A stretch of 64,000 nt of DNA from Actinomyces sp. oral taxon 897 (GTDB taxonomy: Bacteria > Actinomycetota > Actinomycetes > Actinomycetales > Actinomycetaceae): contig NZ_CP027236.1 of NCBI RefSeq assembly GCF_002999235.1, positions 2,976,001-3,040,000 on the forward strand, written 5' to 3'. The notes beneath the pieces are model-generated. The model was not told the DNA's origin, did no database searches, and saw nothing but the letters and a program-made list of their open reading frames with translations. A program made the position numbers and the translations under genes. Below are positions 49,265-58,518 of this stretch, one piece after another; the first letter of the stretch is position 1; every line of letters begins with the position of its first letter.

Positions 49265-50194
49265 ATGGCGCACAGGAAACACGCCGCGCTGCGGACCGCT
49301 CTGCTCCTGGTCGTCGTGTTCGGCCCGCTGGTGCTCGTGGCCGCGGGCCTGCGCTACCTCGTGGTCCGGGTGGAGAGGGGTGAGATGGTCGGTGTCTCCC
49401 AGGCGATCGTCCTGGGGGTGCCGGCGGTCGTCGTGCTGGTCATGGCCGTCTGGGTGTACCGGAGCGCCTCGAAGCTCCGTGCCAGTTCCATGACCCCGGC
49501 ACAGCGCCTCATGCTCAGGCAGCTTAACGAGGACACCACCCTGACCTTCCCCGCCTTCTACCTGGGGCCCCAGCCGGTGGGGACCGACGGCGCCCCTATG
49601 ACGGACAAGGTGTCCCTCGTCGTCACGTGCCACACCGTGAGCGTGCGTCCCGGTGCCGGCGTGGGTACCGTCCTGTGCGACGCCGACGGCGCCCGGGTCC
49701 GTTCCCGCCTCCTGCCCGACCCCCGCGTCCCCGACCTCCACGTCCCCGACCCCCGCATCGGCGAGCGGCAGCCGGGGCCGACGGTTCCCGGCCTGGCAGT
49801 CGCCCACCCCAGCCTCCTGTACCCTCAGGCCGTCGGGAGCCTGGAGGCCGAACGGCGCTGGGAGGACGGTCCCGAGGATCTGACCGCCTGCGCCCAGCAG
49901 GTCGCGCTCGAGACGGGGCTGGATGCCGGGGAGCTGGCCGATGCGCTCCTGAGCGGGGACACCCGGCGCGTGGCCGCCTTGGACGCCGCCGCCGGCGGCT
50001 ACCTGGGGCAGATGGTTCCCGGCCCCGGGGGAGGGGTCGTGTTCCGGGCCCCTGAGATGCGCCTGGTCGTCGCCGACCCGGAGCGCCCCGGCGTCCCGGC
50101 CGACGAGGTCGTGGTCGGCAAGGTGGCGCTCGCGGTGCGGCAGACCCTGGAGGGGCCGGGTGCGCCGTCGCAGGGTGCGCCCAGCACCGGGTGA
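49265..50194 (+). CDS. Hypothetical protein with two N-terminal transmembrane helices
   Basis: A 309-residue protein of unknown function starting at ATG 49265 after a GGAGGAACC site. Two helices (about 10-30 and 45-65) anchor a cytoplasmic domain of 240 residues with no motif I recognise. A PDPRVPDLHVPDPR repeat lies near residue 158. The gene stands between two sets of type I-E-like repeats (48966-49160 and 50191-50332), which may be coincidence or may mean it lies in an old CRISPR locus. Confidence 0.65.
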   Translation: MAHRKHAALRTALLLVVVFGPLVLVAAGLRYLVVRVERGEMVGVSQAIVLGVPAVVVLVMAVWVYRSASKLRASSMTPAQRLMLRQLNEDTTLTFPAFYLGPQPVGTDGAPMTDKVSLVVTCHTVSVRPGAGVGTVLCDADGARVRSRLLPDPRVPDLHVPDPRIGERQPGPTVPGLAVAHPSLLYPQAVGSLEAERRWEDGPEDLTACAQQVALETGLDAGELADALLSGDTRRVAALDAAAGGYLGQMVPGPGGGVVFRAPEMRLVVADPERPGVPADEVVVGKVALAVRQTLEGPGAPSQGAPSTG

Positions 50195-50332
50195 GCCCCC
50201 ACCCGGGCTCGGGGAGACCGTCGAGTCCCGCTTCCCGTGGCGCAGATTCCGAAGGCGCCACCGCCCAGGCCTGAGGAGACCGTGCCCTGGTACTGCGCGC
50301 GGATGACCCCCGCCCGGGCTCGGGGAGACCGT
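50191..50332. repeat. Three degenerate I-E-like repeats
   Basis: GAGCCCCCACCCGGGCTCGG followed by GGAGACCGT ends at 50221; a weaker copy ends GAGGAGACCGT at 50283 (62 bases on); a third, GACCCCCGCCCGGGCTCGGG then GAGACCGT, ends at 50332. On the minus strand the form is GGTCTCCCCGAGCCCGGG then CGGGGGTCATC, much like a type I-E repeat. Confidence 0.55.
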
Positions 50333-50440
50333 AAAGGTGGTGCGCGGGCGGAGGCCGGGACCTGCCCGGGGCCGTGAGGTGAGGAGCACCCTGCGCCCCG
50401 CCTCCCGACCACCGGGGGAGGCGCGGATAGACTCGCGCGC

Positions 50441-52105
50441 GTGACTCATGCACCCGTTCCCGCTCCCGACACCGTCAACCAGGGCCCTGCCCCCGAGCCC
50501 CCGAGCAACGCCAGGACACCCAGGGCCGACCCGGGCCCGGGTGAGCAGTTCCAGGTACGCGCGGACAAGCGTCAGCGCCTGCGCGACGAGGGCTGGGACC
50601 CCTACCCCGTATCCGTCCCCGTCACCACCACGATCGCCGCCGTGCGCGAGGCCTACGGCCACCTTCAGGCCGGCCAGGAGACCGACGACGTCGTCGGCGT
50701 GGCCGGGCGCGTGGTCTTCCTGCGCAACACCGGCCGCCTGTGCTTCGTCACCCTGGCCGACGGCGCGGGCACCACCCTCCAGGCCATGCTGTCGGCCAAG
50801 GCCCTGCCCGCGCACGGGCACACCGCGCTGGCCGCCTTCAAGACGGACGTGGACCTGGGCGATCACCTCTTCGTCCACGGCCGCGTCATCTGCTCACGCC
50901 GCGGGGAGCTGTCGGTCATGGCCGAGCCCGTCCTGCGCCAGGGCGTGGCTCCCGCCGACGCCGGGGACGACGACGTCGCCGTCCCTGCCTGGCGCATTGC
51001 CTCCAAGGCCCTGCGCCCCCTGCCCAAGACCTGGACCAACGAGGCCGGTGAGGCGGTGACGCTCTCGGAGGAGGCGCGCGTGCGCCGTCGTGAGCTGGAC
51101 CTGCTCACCCGCCCGGCCGCCCGCGACATGGTGCGCACCCGCGCCGCCGTCGTACGCTCCCTGCGCGACAACTTCCACCGCCGTGACTACCTGGAGCTGG
51201 AGACCCCCATGCTCCAGGTCATCCACGGTGGGGCCGCCGCCCGCCCGTTCATCACCCACATGAACGCCTTCGACATGGACCTCTACCTGCGCATTGCCAC
51301 GGAGATCTACCTTAAGCGCGCCGTGGTGGGGGGCGTGGACCGCGTCTTCGAGATCAACCGCAACTTCCGCAACGAGGGCGCCGATTCCTCCCACTCCCCG
51401 GAGTTCACCGCCCTGGAGGCCTACGAGGCCTACTCCGACTACGACGGCATGGCCGAGCTGACCCGCGACCTGGTCCAGCAGGCCGCGCGCGACGCCTTCG
51501 GCCTGCCTGAGGGCGGCGAGGTGGTGACCCTGGCCGACGGCACCGAGTACGACCTGTCCGGGCAGTGGGACAAGATCGACCTCTACACCTCCGTCTCCCA
51601 GGCCCTGGGGGAGGAGGTCACGGTGGACACCCCGCGCGAGCAGTTGGTGGCCCACGCCGAGCGGATCGGCCTGGAGGTGGACGACTACGCCGTGGCCGGC
51701 AAGGTCGTGGAGGACATCTTCGAGGAGCTGGTGGGCAGCAAGCTGTGGGCCCCGACCTTCGTCTACGACTTCCCCGAGGACACCTCCCCGCTGACCCGCT
51801 ACCACCGCTCGCGCCCGGGGCTGACCGAGAAGTGGGACCTGTACGTGCGCGGCTTCGAGACGGCCACCGCATACTCCGAGCTGGCCGACCCCGTGGTCCA
51901 GCGCGAGCGCTTCGAGGCCCAGGCCCTGGCCGCCGCCAACGGCGACCCCGAGGCCATGGTGCTGGACGAGGACTTCCTGGTGGCCATGGAGCAGGGCTTC
52001 CCGCCCTGCGGCGGCATGGGCATGGGCATTGACCGCCTGCTCATGGCCCTCACCGGCCAGGGCATCCGCGAGACCATCACCTTCCCGCTGGTCAAGCGCT
52101 CCTGA
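50441..52105 (+). CDS. lysS: Lysyl-tRNA synthetase, class II
   Basis: A 554-residue enzyme that charges tRNA-Lys. The OB-fold anticodon domain ([20 protein letters not shown]) is followed by the class II core: motif 2 [20 protein letters not shown] and motif 3 [16 protein letters not shown] 35-residue P-rich N-terminal extension precedes the first conserved helix ([16 protein letters not shown]). GTG 50441 is used; no better start is seen. Only incidental relation to the tRNA-Lys spacer. Confidence 0.95.
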   Translation: MTHAPVPAPDTVNQGPAPEPPSNARTPRADPGPGEQFQVRADKRQRLRDEGWDPYPVSVPVTTTIAAVREAYGHLQAGQETDDVVGVAGRVVFLRNTGRLCFVTLADGAGTTLQAMLSAKALPAHGHTALAAFKTDVDLGDHLFVHGRVICSRRGELSVMAEPVLRQGVAPADAGDDDVAVPAWRIASKALRPLPKTWTNEAGEAVTLSEEARVRRRELDLLTRPAARDMVRTRAAVVRSLRDNFHRRDYLELETPMLQVIHGGAAARPFITHMNAFDMDLYLRIATEIYLKRAVVGGVDRVFEINRNFRNEGADSSHSPEFTALEAYEAYSDYDGMAELTRDLVQQAARDAFGLPEGGEVVTLADGTEYDLSGQWDKIDLYTSVSQALGEEVTVDTPREQLVAHAERIGLEVDDYAVAGKVVEDIFEELVGSKLWAPTFVYDFPEDTSPLTRYHRSRPGLTEKWDLYVRGFETATAYSELADPVVQRERFEAQALAAANGDPEAMVLDEDFLVAMEQGFPPCGGMGMGIDRLLMALTGQGIRETITFPLVKRS

Positions 52106-52258
52106 GACGACGGCGCGGCACCGGGATCCGGGGCCCGTAGCGTAGTGAACGAGGCCTGAATAAACAAGGCTTGAACCGGAAGAAAGCGTGGGCTATGTTC
52201 ACCCTGCCGGGCGGGAGCGTCCGGCGGGGTGAACCGTGCTACGTGAGGAGATAGCGGT

Positions 52259-52621
52259 ATGACCATTAGCGAGACCACGAGTTCCGCGCGTGACTCCAGC
52301 GTCCACACCGGCCTGTCTGCCGACTTCCCGATGACCGCGGGTGAGAAGAAGGTCCGTGAGGTCGTCAACAACGAGCTGCTCGTCGTCGTCGAGTTCGTCC
52401 TCGGCGCCGACCAGCTGATCCACGAGGAGGAGCCCTCGCCCATGCCGACGGTCCTGCACGTGCTCGAGGGCACGATCAGGTTCTTTATCGACGGCATTGA
52501 GCACGAGCTGAGTGCTGGCGACGTGGCCTACATGGCGACCGGCGCCAGGCACGGCGGCCGCTCGGTGAGTGCTGCACGCTTCAGCCTCGTCGGGCTGAAG
52601 CAGGGTGCCGCCAGCGCGTGA
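52259..52621 (+). CDS. Single-domain cupin protein
   Basis: A 120-residue cupin. Metal-type motif traces are seen in LVVVEFVLGADQLIHEEEPS, PTVLHVLEGTIRFFIDGIEH, AGDVAYMATGARHGG. Such small cupins bind a metal or a small ligand; specific activity unknown. ATG 52259 lies after GAGGAGAT. The upstream 150 bases (52106-52258) probably hold its promoter. Confidence 0.85.
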   Translation: MTISETTSSARDSSVHTGLSADFPMTAGEKKVREVVNNELLVVVEFVLGADQLIHEEEPSPMPTVLHVLEGTIRFFIDGIEHELSAGDVAYMATGARHGGRSVSAARFSLVGLKQGAASA

Positions 52622-52760
52622 CCGGGCCCGGTGGGGGCGTCCCGTAGCGGACACCCCCCACCGCACCGGGGCCGCTCGGGCCGGGTCGGCCTCGATCCCG
52701 GCCCAGTGGGGGCGTCTCCGTGGCCCACGGCTACCGATCCCGGCCCAGCGGGGGCGTCCT
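52620..52760. repeat. Short direct repeats between cupin gene and kptA
   Basis: CGGCCCAGTGGGGGCGTC (52699) and CGGCCCAGCGGGGGCGTC (52741) repeat with a weaker copy at 52624, and CCGCACCGGGGCCGCT recurs as CCGTACCGGGGCCGCT. Spacings are 75 and 42, so these do not show the 61-base period. Confidence 0.55.
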
Positions 52761-52837
52761 CCACCGTACCGGGGCCGCTACCGGGGCCGAGCGGCTCGCC
52801 ATGCGGTCCCTGCCGTGACTCGGTAGGATCGGCTGCC

Positions 52838-53395
52838 ATGGATGAACGCAGGCTCACCGGGATCAGTCGGGTGCTGTCGCACGCGCTCCGCCACGACCCG
52901 GGCTACTACGGGCTGACGCTCGATCCCGAGGGGTGGGTGGACCTCAAGGACATGGTGGCCGCCCTGCGGCGTACCCGTGGGCGGCGTGACGTCACCGCCG
53001 CCGACGTCGAGCAGGCTGTCGCCACGGCGAGCAAGCAGCGCCACGAGATCCGCGACGGCCGTATCCGGGCGCTGTACGGCCACACGGTCGACGTGCGGAT
53101 CGAGTACCGGGCCGCCGTCCCGCCCGACGTCCTCTACCACGGCACCTCCCCGGCCAAGGTCGGCCTGGTGCTGGCCAGGGGCCTGCTGCCCATGGCCCGC
53201 CAGAAGGTGCACATGTCCGCCGACGTGGAGATGGCCACCGCCGTCGGGTCACGTCACTCCCCCACCCCCATGATCCTGCAGGTGGACGCCGCGGCCGCGC
53301 ACGCCCACGGCATCGAGTTCTACCCGGGCAGCGAGCGCATCTGGATGGCCGACGAGGTACCGCCCGCCTACCTGAGCGTCTTCGTCCAGGAGTGA
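52838..53395 (+). CDS. kptA: RNA 2'-phosphotransferase (Tpt1/KptA family)
   Basis: A 185-residue enzyme of the family that transfers an internal 2'-phosphate from RNA to NAD+. Family features are LSHALRHDPGYYGLTLDPEG, SKQRHEIRDGRIRALYGHTV, LYHGTSPAKV and KVHMSADVEMA; the conserved R-H-R-R set appears to be present. In bacteria its natural substrate is uncertain. ATG 52838 gives the usual family start (MDERRLTGISRVLSHALRH). Confidence 0.92.
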   Translation: MDERRLTGISRVLSHALRHDPGYYGLTLDPEGWVDLKDMVAALRRTRGRRDVTAADVEQAVATASKQRHEIRDGRIRALYGHTVDVRIEYRAAVPPDVLYHGTSPAKVGLVLARGLLPMARQKVHMSADVEMATAVGSRHSPTPMILQVDAAAAHAHGIEFYPGSERIWMADEVPPAYLSVFVQE

Positions 53396-53459
53396 GCCAG
53401 GCGGGCGAGGCAGGGGTCAGGGCCCGCCCACCAGCAGCCCTCCCCACCCACCCACCCAC

Positions 53460-53538
53460 CGCGAGAACGGTACTTATTCGTCGCGAGAACGGTACTTGTT
53501 TGCCGCGAGAACGGTACTTATTGTTCGTGAGAACGGGC
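53460..53538. repeat. 22-base tandem repeats, 3.5 copies (left inverted partner)
   Basis: CGCGAGAACGGTACTTATTC and close variants repeat every 22 bases from 53460, ending in CGTGAGAACGGG. The same array in opposite orientation is at 58448-58503, so the pair brackets divIVA, the POT gene and the mannitol dehydrogenase gene. Between 53396 and 53750 no gene is seen. Confidence 0.8.
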
Positions 53539-53750
53539 ACGCGACCGCCGCGGGCACCGGGATCCGGGGCGCGCACCTCCCGGCGTCAGGCACCGGGCGA
53601 GAGCCGGGGCGCGCACCCGGGGCGTGCGCACCTCCCGGCGGGTCCTTCAGGCCCCGGGGACGGTGGGACGGTTGCCGAGCCGTCCTGGGAGAGCGGGTGC
53701 GAGCCGCCTCAGACCCGGGGACGCTTGCCGGGCCGGGCGGCCCCGGGGCC

Positions 53751-54254
53751 TTAAAGACCGGCCTGCGCCAGGCGCTGCCGGGCGGCGGCGAGCTCGTTGC
53801 GCAGGCGGGCGTTCTCCTGCTCCAGCCCGGCAACGTACTGGTCGTGCTCGCCCCCCGGGGCCACCGCGGCCCCCGGTGCCGTCGCGGCCCCGGCCTGGGC
53901 GCCGCCCCCGTCACCGCTGAGGTTGCTGGCGGCCCACTTCTCCCAGGTGTACAGGGTCTCGGCCAGGTCGTCGAGGAAGGTGTCTACCTCCGGCTGGGAG
54001 TACCCCTCGTGGCGTCGGGTCGCCCGGAAGCGGCTGCCGGTGACCATGGCCGAGGTGACCTGCCCCTGGGACCAGGCCGTCCGCACGTCCACGCTCTTCC
54101 CGGAGGCCAGCGCGTCGGACAGGCTCTCCCAGGTGCGCAGGGTGCCGGTCACCTCCTCCAGGAACTCGTCGACCTCGTCCTGGTCGTAGCCCTCGCGGAA
54201 CCTGGTCGCCTTGAATTTCTGGCTCGTCACGTCCTCAGCGCTCAGCTGTGCCAT
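53751..54254 (-). CDS. DivIVA-like protein with two copies of the DivIVA-domain motif
   Basis: A 167-residue protein. It has FKATRFREGYDQDEVDEFLE near residue 17 and a second copy FRATRRHEGYSQPEVDTFLD near residue 75, each resembling the DivI1A domain of actinobacterial cell-wall proteins. The C-terminus (EQENARLRNELAAARQRLAQ) is a short coiled coil. It probably localises to curved or growing membrane. ATG 54254 follows AGGAAAGG; GTG 54263 is less likely. Confidence 0.82.
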   Translation of the reverse strand: MAQLSAEDVTSQKFKATRFREGYDQDEVDEFLEEVTGTLRTWESLSDALASGKSVDVRTAWSQGQVTSAMVTGSRFRATRRHEGYSQPEVDTFLDDLAETLYTWEKWAASNLSGDGGGAQAGAATAPGAAVAPGGEHDQYVAGLEQENARLRNELAAARQRLAQAGL

Positions 54255-54373
54255 TGTCTGCACCTTTCCTCTCTGTCGGCGTCGTGGCGCCGGTTACACC
54301 AGGGTAACTCAGGTGCTGACCGAGACGGTGGAGACGGCCCGCCGGGCGTCCTTACGCGCCCGTCCCACCGACG

Positions 54374-54507
54374 TCGAGCTCAGCGCCGGTGGGACGGGCG
54401 TGAGGCTAGTCCCGCAGGCGTCGGGCTCGGCGCCAGGAGGCTTCTGACGCCCTGACGAGAACGGGCGCCGCCACCAGAGGTCGGGCTCGGCGCGGGGAGG
54501 CTACCGG
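54374..54507. repeat. Degenerate repeats at 47 and 60 bases upstream of the POT gene end
   Basis: TCGAGCTCAGCGCCGGTGGG (54374), TCGGGCTCGGCGCCAGGAGG (54421) and TCGGGCTCGGCGCGGGGAGG (54481) lie between divIVA and the POT gene; the last runs into the 3' end of the POT gene. Confidence 0.5.
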
Positions 54508-56060
54508 CTGGCGTCAATGTCAGCCATCTGCCTCTGCGTCCAGGGGGCGACGGCGAACACGCCGAGCGCCACCACGATGGTGACCGCGCCCAGGCCGTAG
54601 AAGTACACCGCGTCGCTGACCTCCTTGGTGTTGGCGATGACGACGCCAGCCAGCCCCTGGCCCGTGGAGATGGCCAGCAGCCACAGCACCATTGCCTGGG
54701 AGGCGAACTGCTTGGGGGCCAGCGCGGTGGTGGTGGCCAGGCCCACCGGGGAGAGGAACAGCTCGCCCACGGTCTGGATCACGAACACCAGCGCCAGGAA
54801 CCACCACGGCGCCAGGTTCTCCCCGCCCGTCCAGAGCTGGAAGCCGTAGCCGGTGACCAGGGCGGAGACGCCCACAATGAGCACGGCGGTGGCGAACTTG
54901 ACCACCGTGGGGATGGAGCGGCCGAGGCGTCGGGCGAAGAACCACCCGACCAGCGGGGCCAGCACGATAATCGCGGCCGGGTTGACGGACTGGTAGGCCT
55001 CCGGGCTGAGGACCCAGCCGAAGGGAGTGGTCCCGTCGGTGTTCTTCTGGGCGAATACCGCCATCTTGCCCGAGGCCTGCTCGAAGATGGTGAAGAACAG
55101 CACCGCGCCGACCCACAGGGCGATATAGGCGCGCAGGTGGACGCGCTCGGTGCTGGTGACCTTGGGGGAGCGGAACATGAGGGTGAAGTAGGCGATCGAG
55201 GCCCCCAGGGCGATTGCGAAGACCATGTAGGTAATGGCGTCCGGCAGGGAGTGGAGGAAGATGTTCAGGACCCAGGTCACCAGGACGACCGCCGCGATCC
55301 CGGCCCCGCTCATGACGAGCAGGCGGTTGCGCTCCTCGGGGCGGAGCGGGTTGGGTACGTTAAAGGCGAAGGCGGAGAGCTTGCTGCGCCCGTAGACGAA
55401 GGCGACCAGGGCCAGGGCCATGCCGACGGCGGCCGCCATGAATCCCGCGTGGTAGCCGTAGTGGTTCTTGAGCCAGCTGGTGACCAGCGGCGATGCGAAG
55501 GAGCCAATGTTGACGGACATGTAAAACAGCTGGAATCCCGCGTCGCGGCGCGGGTCGTCGGAGTCGTACAGGCCTCCGACGATCGTGGAGAGGTTGGGTT
55601 TGATAAAGCCGGTGCCAATGGCCACCAGGACAATGCCTACCCAGGCCATGGCATTGACCGGGACGGAAAGACACACGTGCCCCGCCATAATCACGACGCC
55701 GCCGTACAGGGTGGAGGGCCAGGGGCCGATCACGCGGTCGGCGAATATTCCGCCAGGAATTGCCAGGAGGAATACGGCGGCCCCGTATACCGCCATAATA
55801 ATGGTCCCGGTGTTGTCGTCGATCCCCAGCCCGCCGTCCTCGACCGCGGCGGTAATGAAGTACAGCAGGATGGCGCGCATCCCGTAGTAGGAGAAGCGCT
55901 CCCACATCTCGACGTTGAGCATCCAGGGCAGGCCCCTGGGGTGGCCCAGCAGCCCGCGGTCCTCCTTGGAGGGGGTGGTGCGCAGGGTGGCGGGTTTCCA
56001 CATACTGGTTCTGACAGGTTCGTCATCGGTACTGTTGACGGTGGTTGGGGTGCGCCTCAT
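54501..56060 (-). CDS. POT-family proton-dependent oligopeptide transporter
   Basis: A 519-residue transporter with about 12-14 transmembrane helices that imports di- and tripeptides with protons. Family signatures are EMWERFSYYGMRAILLYF, FADRVIGPWPSTLYGG and GTGFIKPNLSTIVGGLYD. A 45-residue N-terminal tail precedes the first helix. It forms no tight operon with its neighbours. The end at 54501 lies within short repeats. Confidence 0.93.
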   Translation of the reverse strand: MRRTPTTVNSTDDEPVRTSMWKPATLRTTPSKEDRGLLGHPRGLPWMLNVEMWERFSYYGMRAILLYFITAAVEDGGLGIDDNTGTIIMAVYGAAVFLLAIPGGIFADRVIGPWPSTLYGGVVIMAGHVCLSVPVNAMAWVGIVLVAIGTGFIKPNLSTIVGGLYDSDDPRRDAGFQLFYMSVNIGSFASPLVTSWLKNHYGYHAGFMAAAVGMALALVAFVYGRSKLSAFAFNVPNPLRPEERNRLLVMSGAGIAAVVLVTWVLNIFLHSLPDAITYMVFAIALGASIAYFTLMFRSPKVTSTERVHLRAYIALWVGAVLFFTIFEQASGKMAVFAQKNTDGTTPFGWVLSPEAYQSVNPAAIIVLAPLVGWFFARRLGRSIPTVVKFATAVLIVGVSALVTGYGFQLWTGGENLAPWWFLALVFVIQTVGELFLSPVGLATTTALAPKQFASQAMVLWLLAISTGQGLAGVVIANTKEVSDAVYFYGLGAVTIVVALGVFAVAPWTQRQMADIDASR

Positions 56061-56249
56061 GGGTCCCTCTTCCTGCTAGAGCGTCTGCTAGAGCATGCCT
56101 GTTGATTCAGGCCAGCGACGTTAGGGAAGCCTACCCTGGAGACGCTGGGCGCGCCCCCCTCCTCCCGTCTGGGGCGTGCCTCGTCCCGTCCAGGGCGCGG
56201 CAGGGCGTGACAGGGCGTGGGACCGGGTGAGTCTCGGGTGAGGGCGCCC

Positions 56250-56338
56250 CCTGCCTCCGCGCCCTGGCGGGTCGGTGGGTTGTCCCCTCGGGCAGGACGG
56301 GCTCGGTCGCCTGCCTTTGTGCCCTGGCGGGTCGGTGG
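56250..56338. repeat. Two 29-base repeats at 60-base spacing
   Basis: CCTGCCTCCGCGCCCTGGCG followed by GGTCGGTGG at 56250 recurs as CCTGCCTTTGTGCCCTGGCG GGTCGGTGG at 56310, with 31 unrelated bases between. The rest of 56061-56473 shows no gene. Confidence 0.6.
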
Positions 56339-56473
56339 CCGACGTCGGCCCGCCAGGACACGGCCGGGGGACGCGCTGGGGGACACGGCCCGGGGGCGCG
56401 GCCGTCGGCCCACTGGCTCAGGCGCGCCCGGCCGGGGCTCCCCGGAGCCCGCCCCGTCCCCGCCAGCTCAGGC

Positions 56474-57916
56474 CTACTCGGCCAGGGCCCTCAGGCGCGC
56501 CCGCACCCCCTGCTCGCGCAGGGCCGCCAGCTCCTGGGCGTAGGTGGAGGCAAAGCGCTCGTCGTCCGCCAGGTCCCCGAAGACCTCCTTGTTGCCGATG
56601 AAGCCGGTGGCCTCGCCGTCGGCCTGGGCCTGCGCGAAGGGGCGCAGGTCGTCCACCACGGGGATGGCCGCGCCGTTCTCGTCGGTGCCGAGCACGCCCA
56701 GCGACCAGGCGGCGCACATGGCCGTCCCCAGGCGGATGGGGCCGTCCGCCTCCAGGTTGGCGCGTACGGTCGGCAGGACGAACTTGGGCATGCCGGAGGG
56801 GGCGAAGAAGGCCAGGCGCGCCAGGGTGTCGGCGATCGCGGCGTTGGTAAAGCGCTCAAAGAGCGTGTCCACGTACCGGTCGAGGTCGATGCCGGGCACC
56901 GCCAGCAGCCGCGGGCGCGCCTCCCGGGTGAGGAAGGCGCGGGTCCAGGCGGCGATCTCGGGGTCGGCGGCCGCCTCGTGGGCGTACTCAATGCCCAGCA
57001 GCCGCCCCCAGTGGGCCAGGGCCTGGTGGGAGGCGTTGAGCAGCCGCAGCTTCATGAGCTCGTAGGGGACGACGTCGTCGACCATCTGCACCCCGACCTC
57101 CTCCAGGGGCGGGCGCCCGGTGGGGAAGGCGTCCTCGAGCACCCACTGGGTGAAGGGCTCGCACACCACCGGCCAGGCGTCCTCCACCCCGAGCTCGGCG
57201 GTGACCTGCTCGATGTCCGCCGGGGTCGTCACCGGGGTGATGCGGTCCACCATGCAGTTGGGGAAGGAGACGTTGGCCTCGATCCAGTCGGCCAGCTCGG
57301 GGTCGCTCATGCGGGCCTGGCCCACGACGGCGGTGCGGGCGACCTTCCCGTTGCCCGGCAGGTTGTCGCAGCTCATGACCGTGAAGGGGGCGGTGCCCTC
57401 CGCCCGGCGCCGCCTCAGGGCCTCGACGATGTAGCCGAAGGCGGTGGTGGGCTCGTGGGGGCTGGCGGCGTCGTGGCGGGCGCCGTCGGAGCCGGTGCGG
57501 AAGGCCCCGGTGGCGTCGTCGGTGTTGTAGCCGCCCTCGGTGACGGTCAGGGAGACAATGCGGGTGGTCGGGGCGGTCATGACCTCCAGCACGCCCTGGC
57601 GGTCCTCAGGGGCGAAGCGGTAGTCGTGGATGGAGCCGATGACCGTGGTCTCGTGGTGGCCGTCGGGGTGCTTGAGGGTCAGGGAGTAGAGGTGGTCCTG
57701 GCCTGCCAGGGCGTCGCGCATGCGCGCGTCCCCGGGCATGAGGCCGACGCCGCAGATGCCCCAGTCCAGGGCCTTGCCGTCACGCATGAGGCGGTCAAGG
57801 TACATGGCCTGGTGGGCGCGGTGGAAGCCGCCGACCCCCATGTGGACGATGCCGGTGGTCATGGCGGAGCGGTCGTAGGTGGGGGCCAGGGGGGAGCTGG
57901 CCAGTGAGGTGGTCAT
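56474..57916 (-). CDS. Mannitol 2-dehydrogenase family protein
   Basis: A 480-residue NAD(P)-dependent polyol dehydrogenase of the long-chain mannitol dehydrogenase family, which includes mannitol 2-dehydrogenase and fructuronate, tagaturonate and arabinitol enzymes. The N-terminal nucleotide site is IVHMGVGGFHRAHQAMYLD and the catalytic K-N-H set is in ELMKLRLLNASHQALAHWG. Substrate cannot be told; mannitol/fructose is the commonest in such genes. ATG 57916 follows GAAAGG. No sugar transporter adjoins it. Confidence 0.9.
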   Translation of the reverse strand: MTTSLASSPLAPTYDRSAMTTGIVHMGVGGFHRAHQAMYLDRLMRDGKALDWGICGVGLMPGDARMRDALAGQDHLYSLTLKHPDGHHETTVIGSIHDYRFAPEDRQGVLEVMTAPTTRIVSLTVTEGGYNTDDATGAFRTGSDGARHDAASPHEPTTAFGYIVEALRRRRAEGTAPFTVMSCDNLPGNGKVARTAVVGQARMSDPELADWIEANVSFPNCMVDRITPVTTPADIEQVTAELGVEDAWPVVCEPFTQWVLEDAFPTGRPPLEEVGVQMVDDVVPYELMKLRLLNASHQALAHWGRLLGIEYAHEAAADPEIAAWTRAFLTREARPRLLAVPGIDLDRYVDTLFERFTNAAIADTLARLAFFAPSGMPKFVLPTVRANLEADGPIRLGTAMCAAWSLGVLGTDENGAAIPVVDDLRPFAQAQADGEATGFIGNKEVFGDLADDERFASTYAQELAALREQGVRARLRALAE

Positions 57917-58130
57917 GGTCAGGCCTTTCAGCTGCGTCGGGGGGCGTGGACACGGCAGCCGTGACGACTGTCATATCTATTGTGCGCCACCTGTCCCACA
58001 GCCGTCGAGGCCCGGACGAGGCGGCGCGGGTCGCCGCACTCCTGGGCCGGCGCCCGGGGGCTGGCAGTCCCGGACTCCCCGGGTCGCGGGTCGCCGCCTT
58101 CCGGCTGGCCTGCCCGGAGTACCTGCGTCT

Positions 58131-58380
58131 GCCCCGCCTGCCCGGGCCTTGCCACGTAGGTCAGGCAGGCGGAAGGTCCCGCCTGCCCCGCCTGCCCGGG
58201 CTGGTGGCGGCCGGCAGGCGCGGACCCTGGACTACCTGCTTGCCCCGCCTGCCCGGGCGGCGTCCTGGACGGGCACGCAGGACGTCAGCGACCTGGCCAC
58301 CTGCCCTGCCTGCCCTGGCTGGTGGCACGGGCTGGCGGCACGGGTGCAATGCGGGCCTGCCTGCCCGGCGCCCCGGCCCG
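58131..58380. repeat. Five degenerate GC-rich repeats with 54-61 base spacing
   Basis: GCCCCGCCTGCCCGGGC or close variants start at 58131, 58185, 58242, 58303 and about 58357; several are followed by TGGTGGC. The region 57917-58518 has no supported gene and ends in the 22-base repeats. Confidence 0.5.
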
Positions 58381-58447
58381 GTCCCACCACCGCGCCGCCC
58401 GGCTCACCCGTCACGGCCGGCAGCCGCACCCGCAGACGGGCGTGGTC

Positions 58448-58503
58448 CGTTCTCACGGCGAACAAGTACCGTTCTCGCGAGGAATAAGTACCGTTCTCGC
58501 GGT
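58448..58503. repeat. 22-base tandem repeats, 2.5 copies (right inverted partner)
   Basis: Reverse complement of the 53460-53538 array: CGCGAGAACGGTACTTATTC, then CGCGAGAACGGTACTTGTTC, then CGTGAGAACG when read on the minus strand, in the same order as the left partner. Confidence 0.8.
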
Positions 58504-58518
58504 GGGGGAGTGGTGGGG

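Noticed and set aside
53460..58503. The inverted 22-base repeats as ends of an insertion sequence
   Set aside because: No transposase or integrase lies between them and the repeats are tandem arrays, not terminal inverted repeats.
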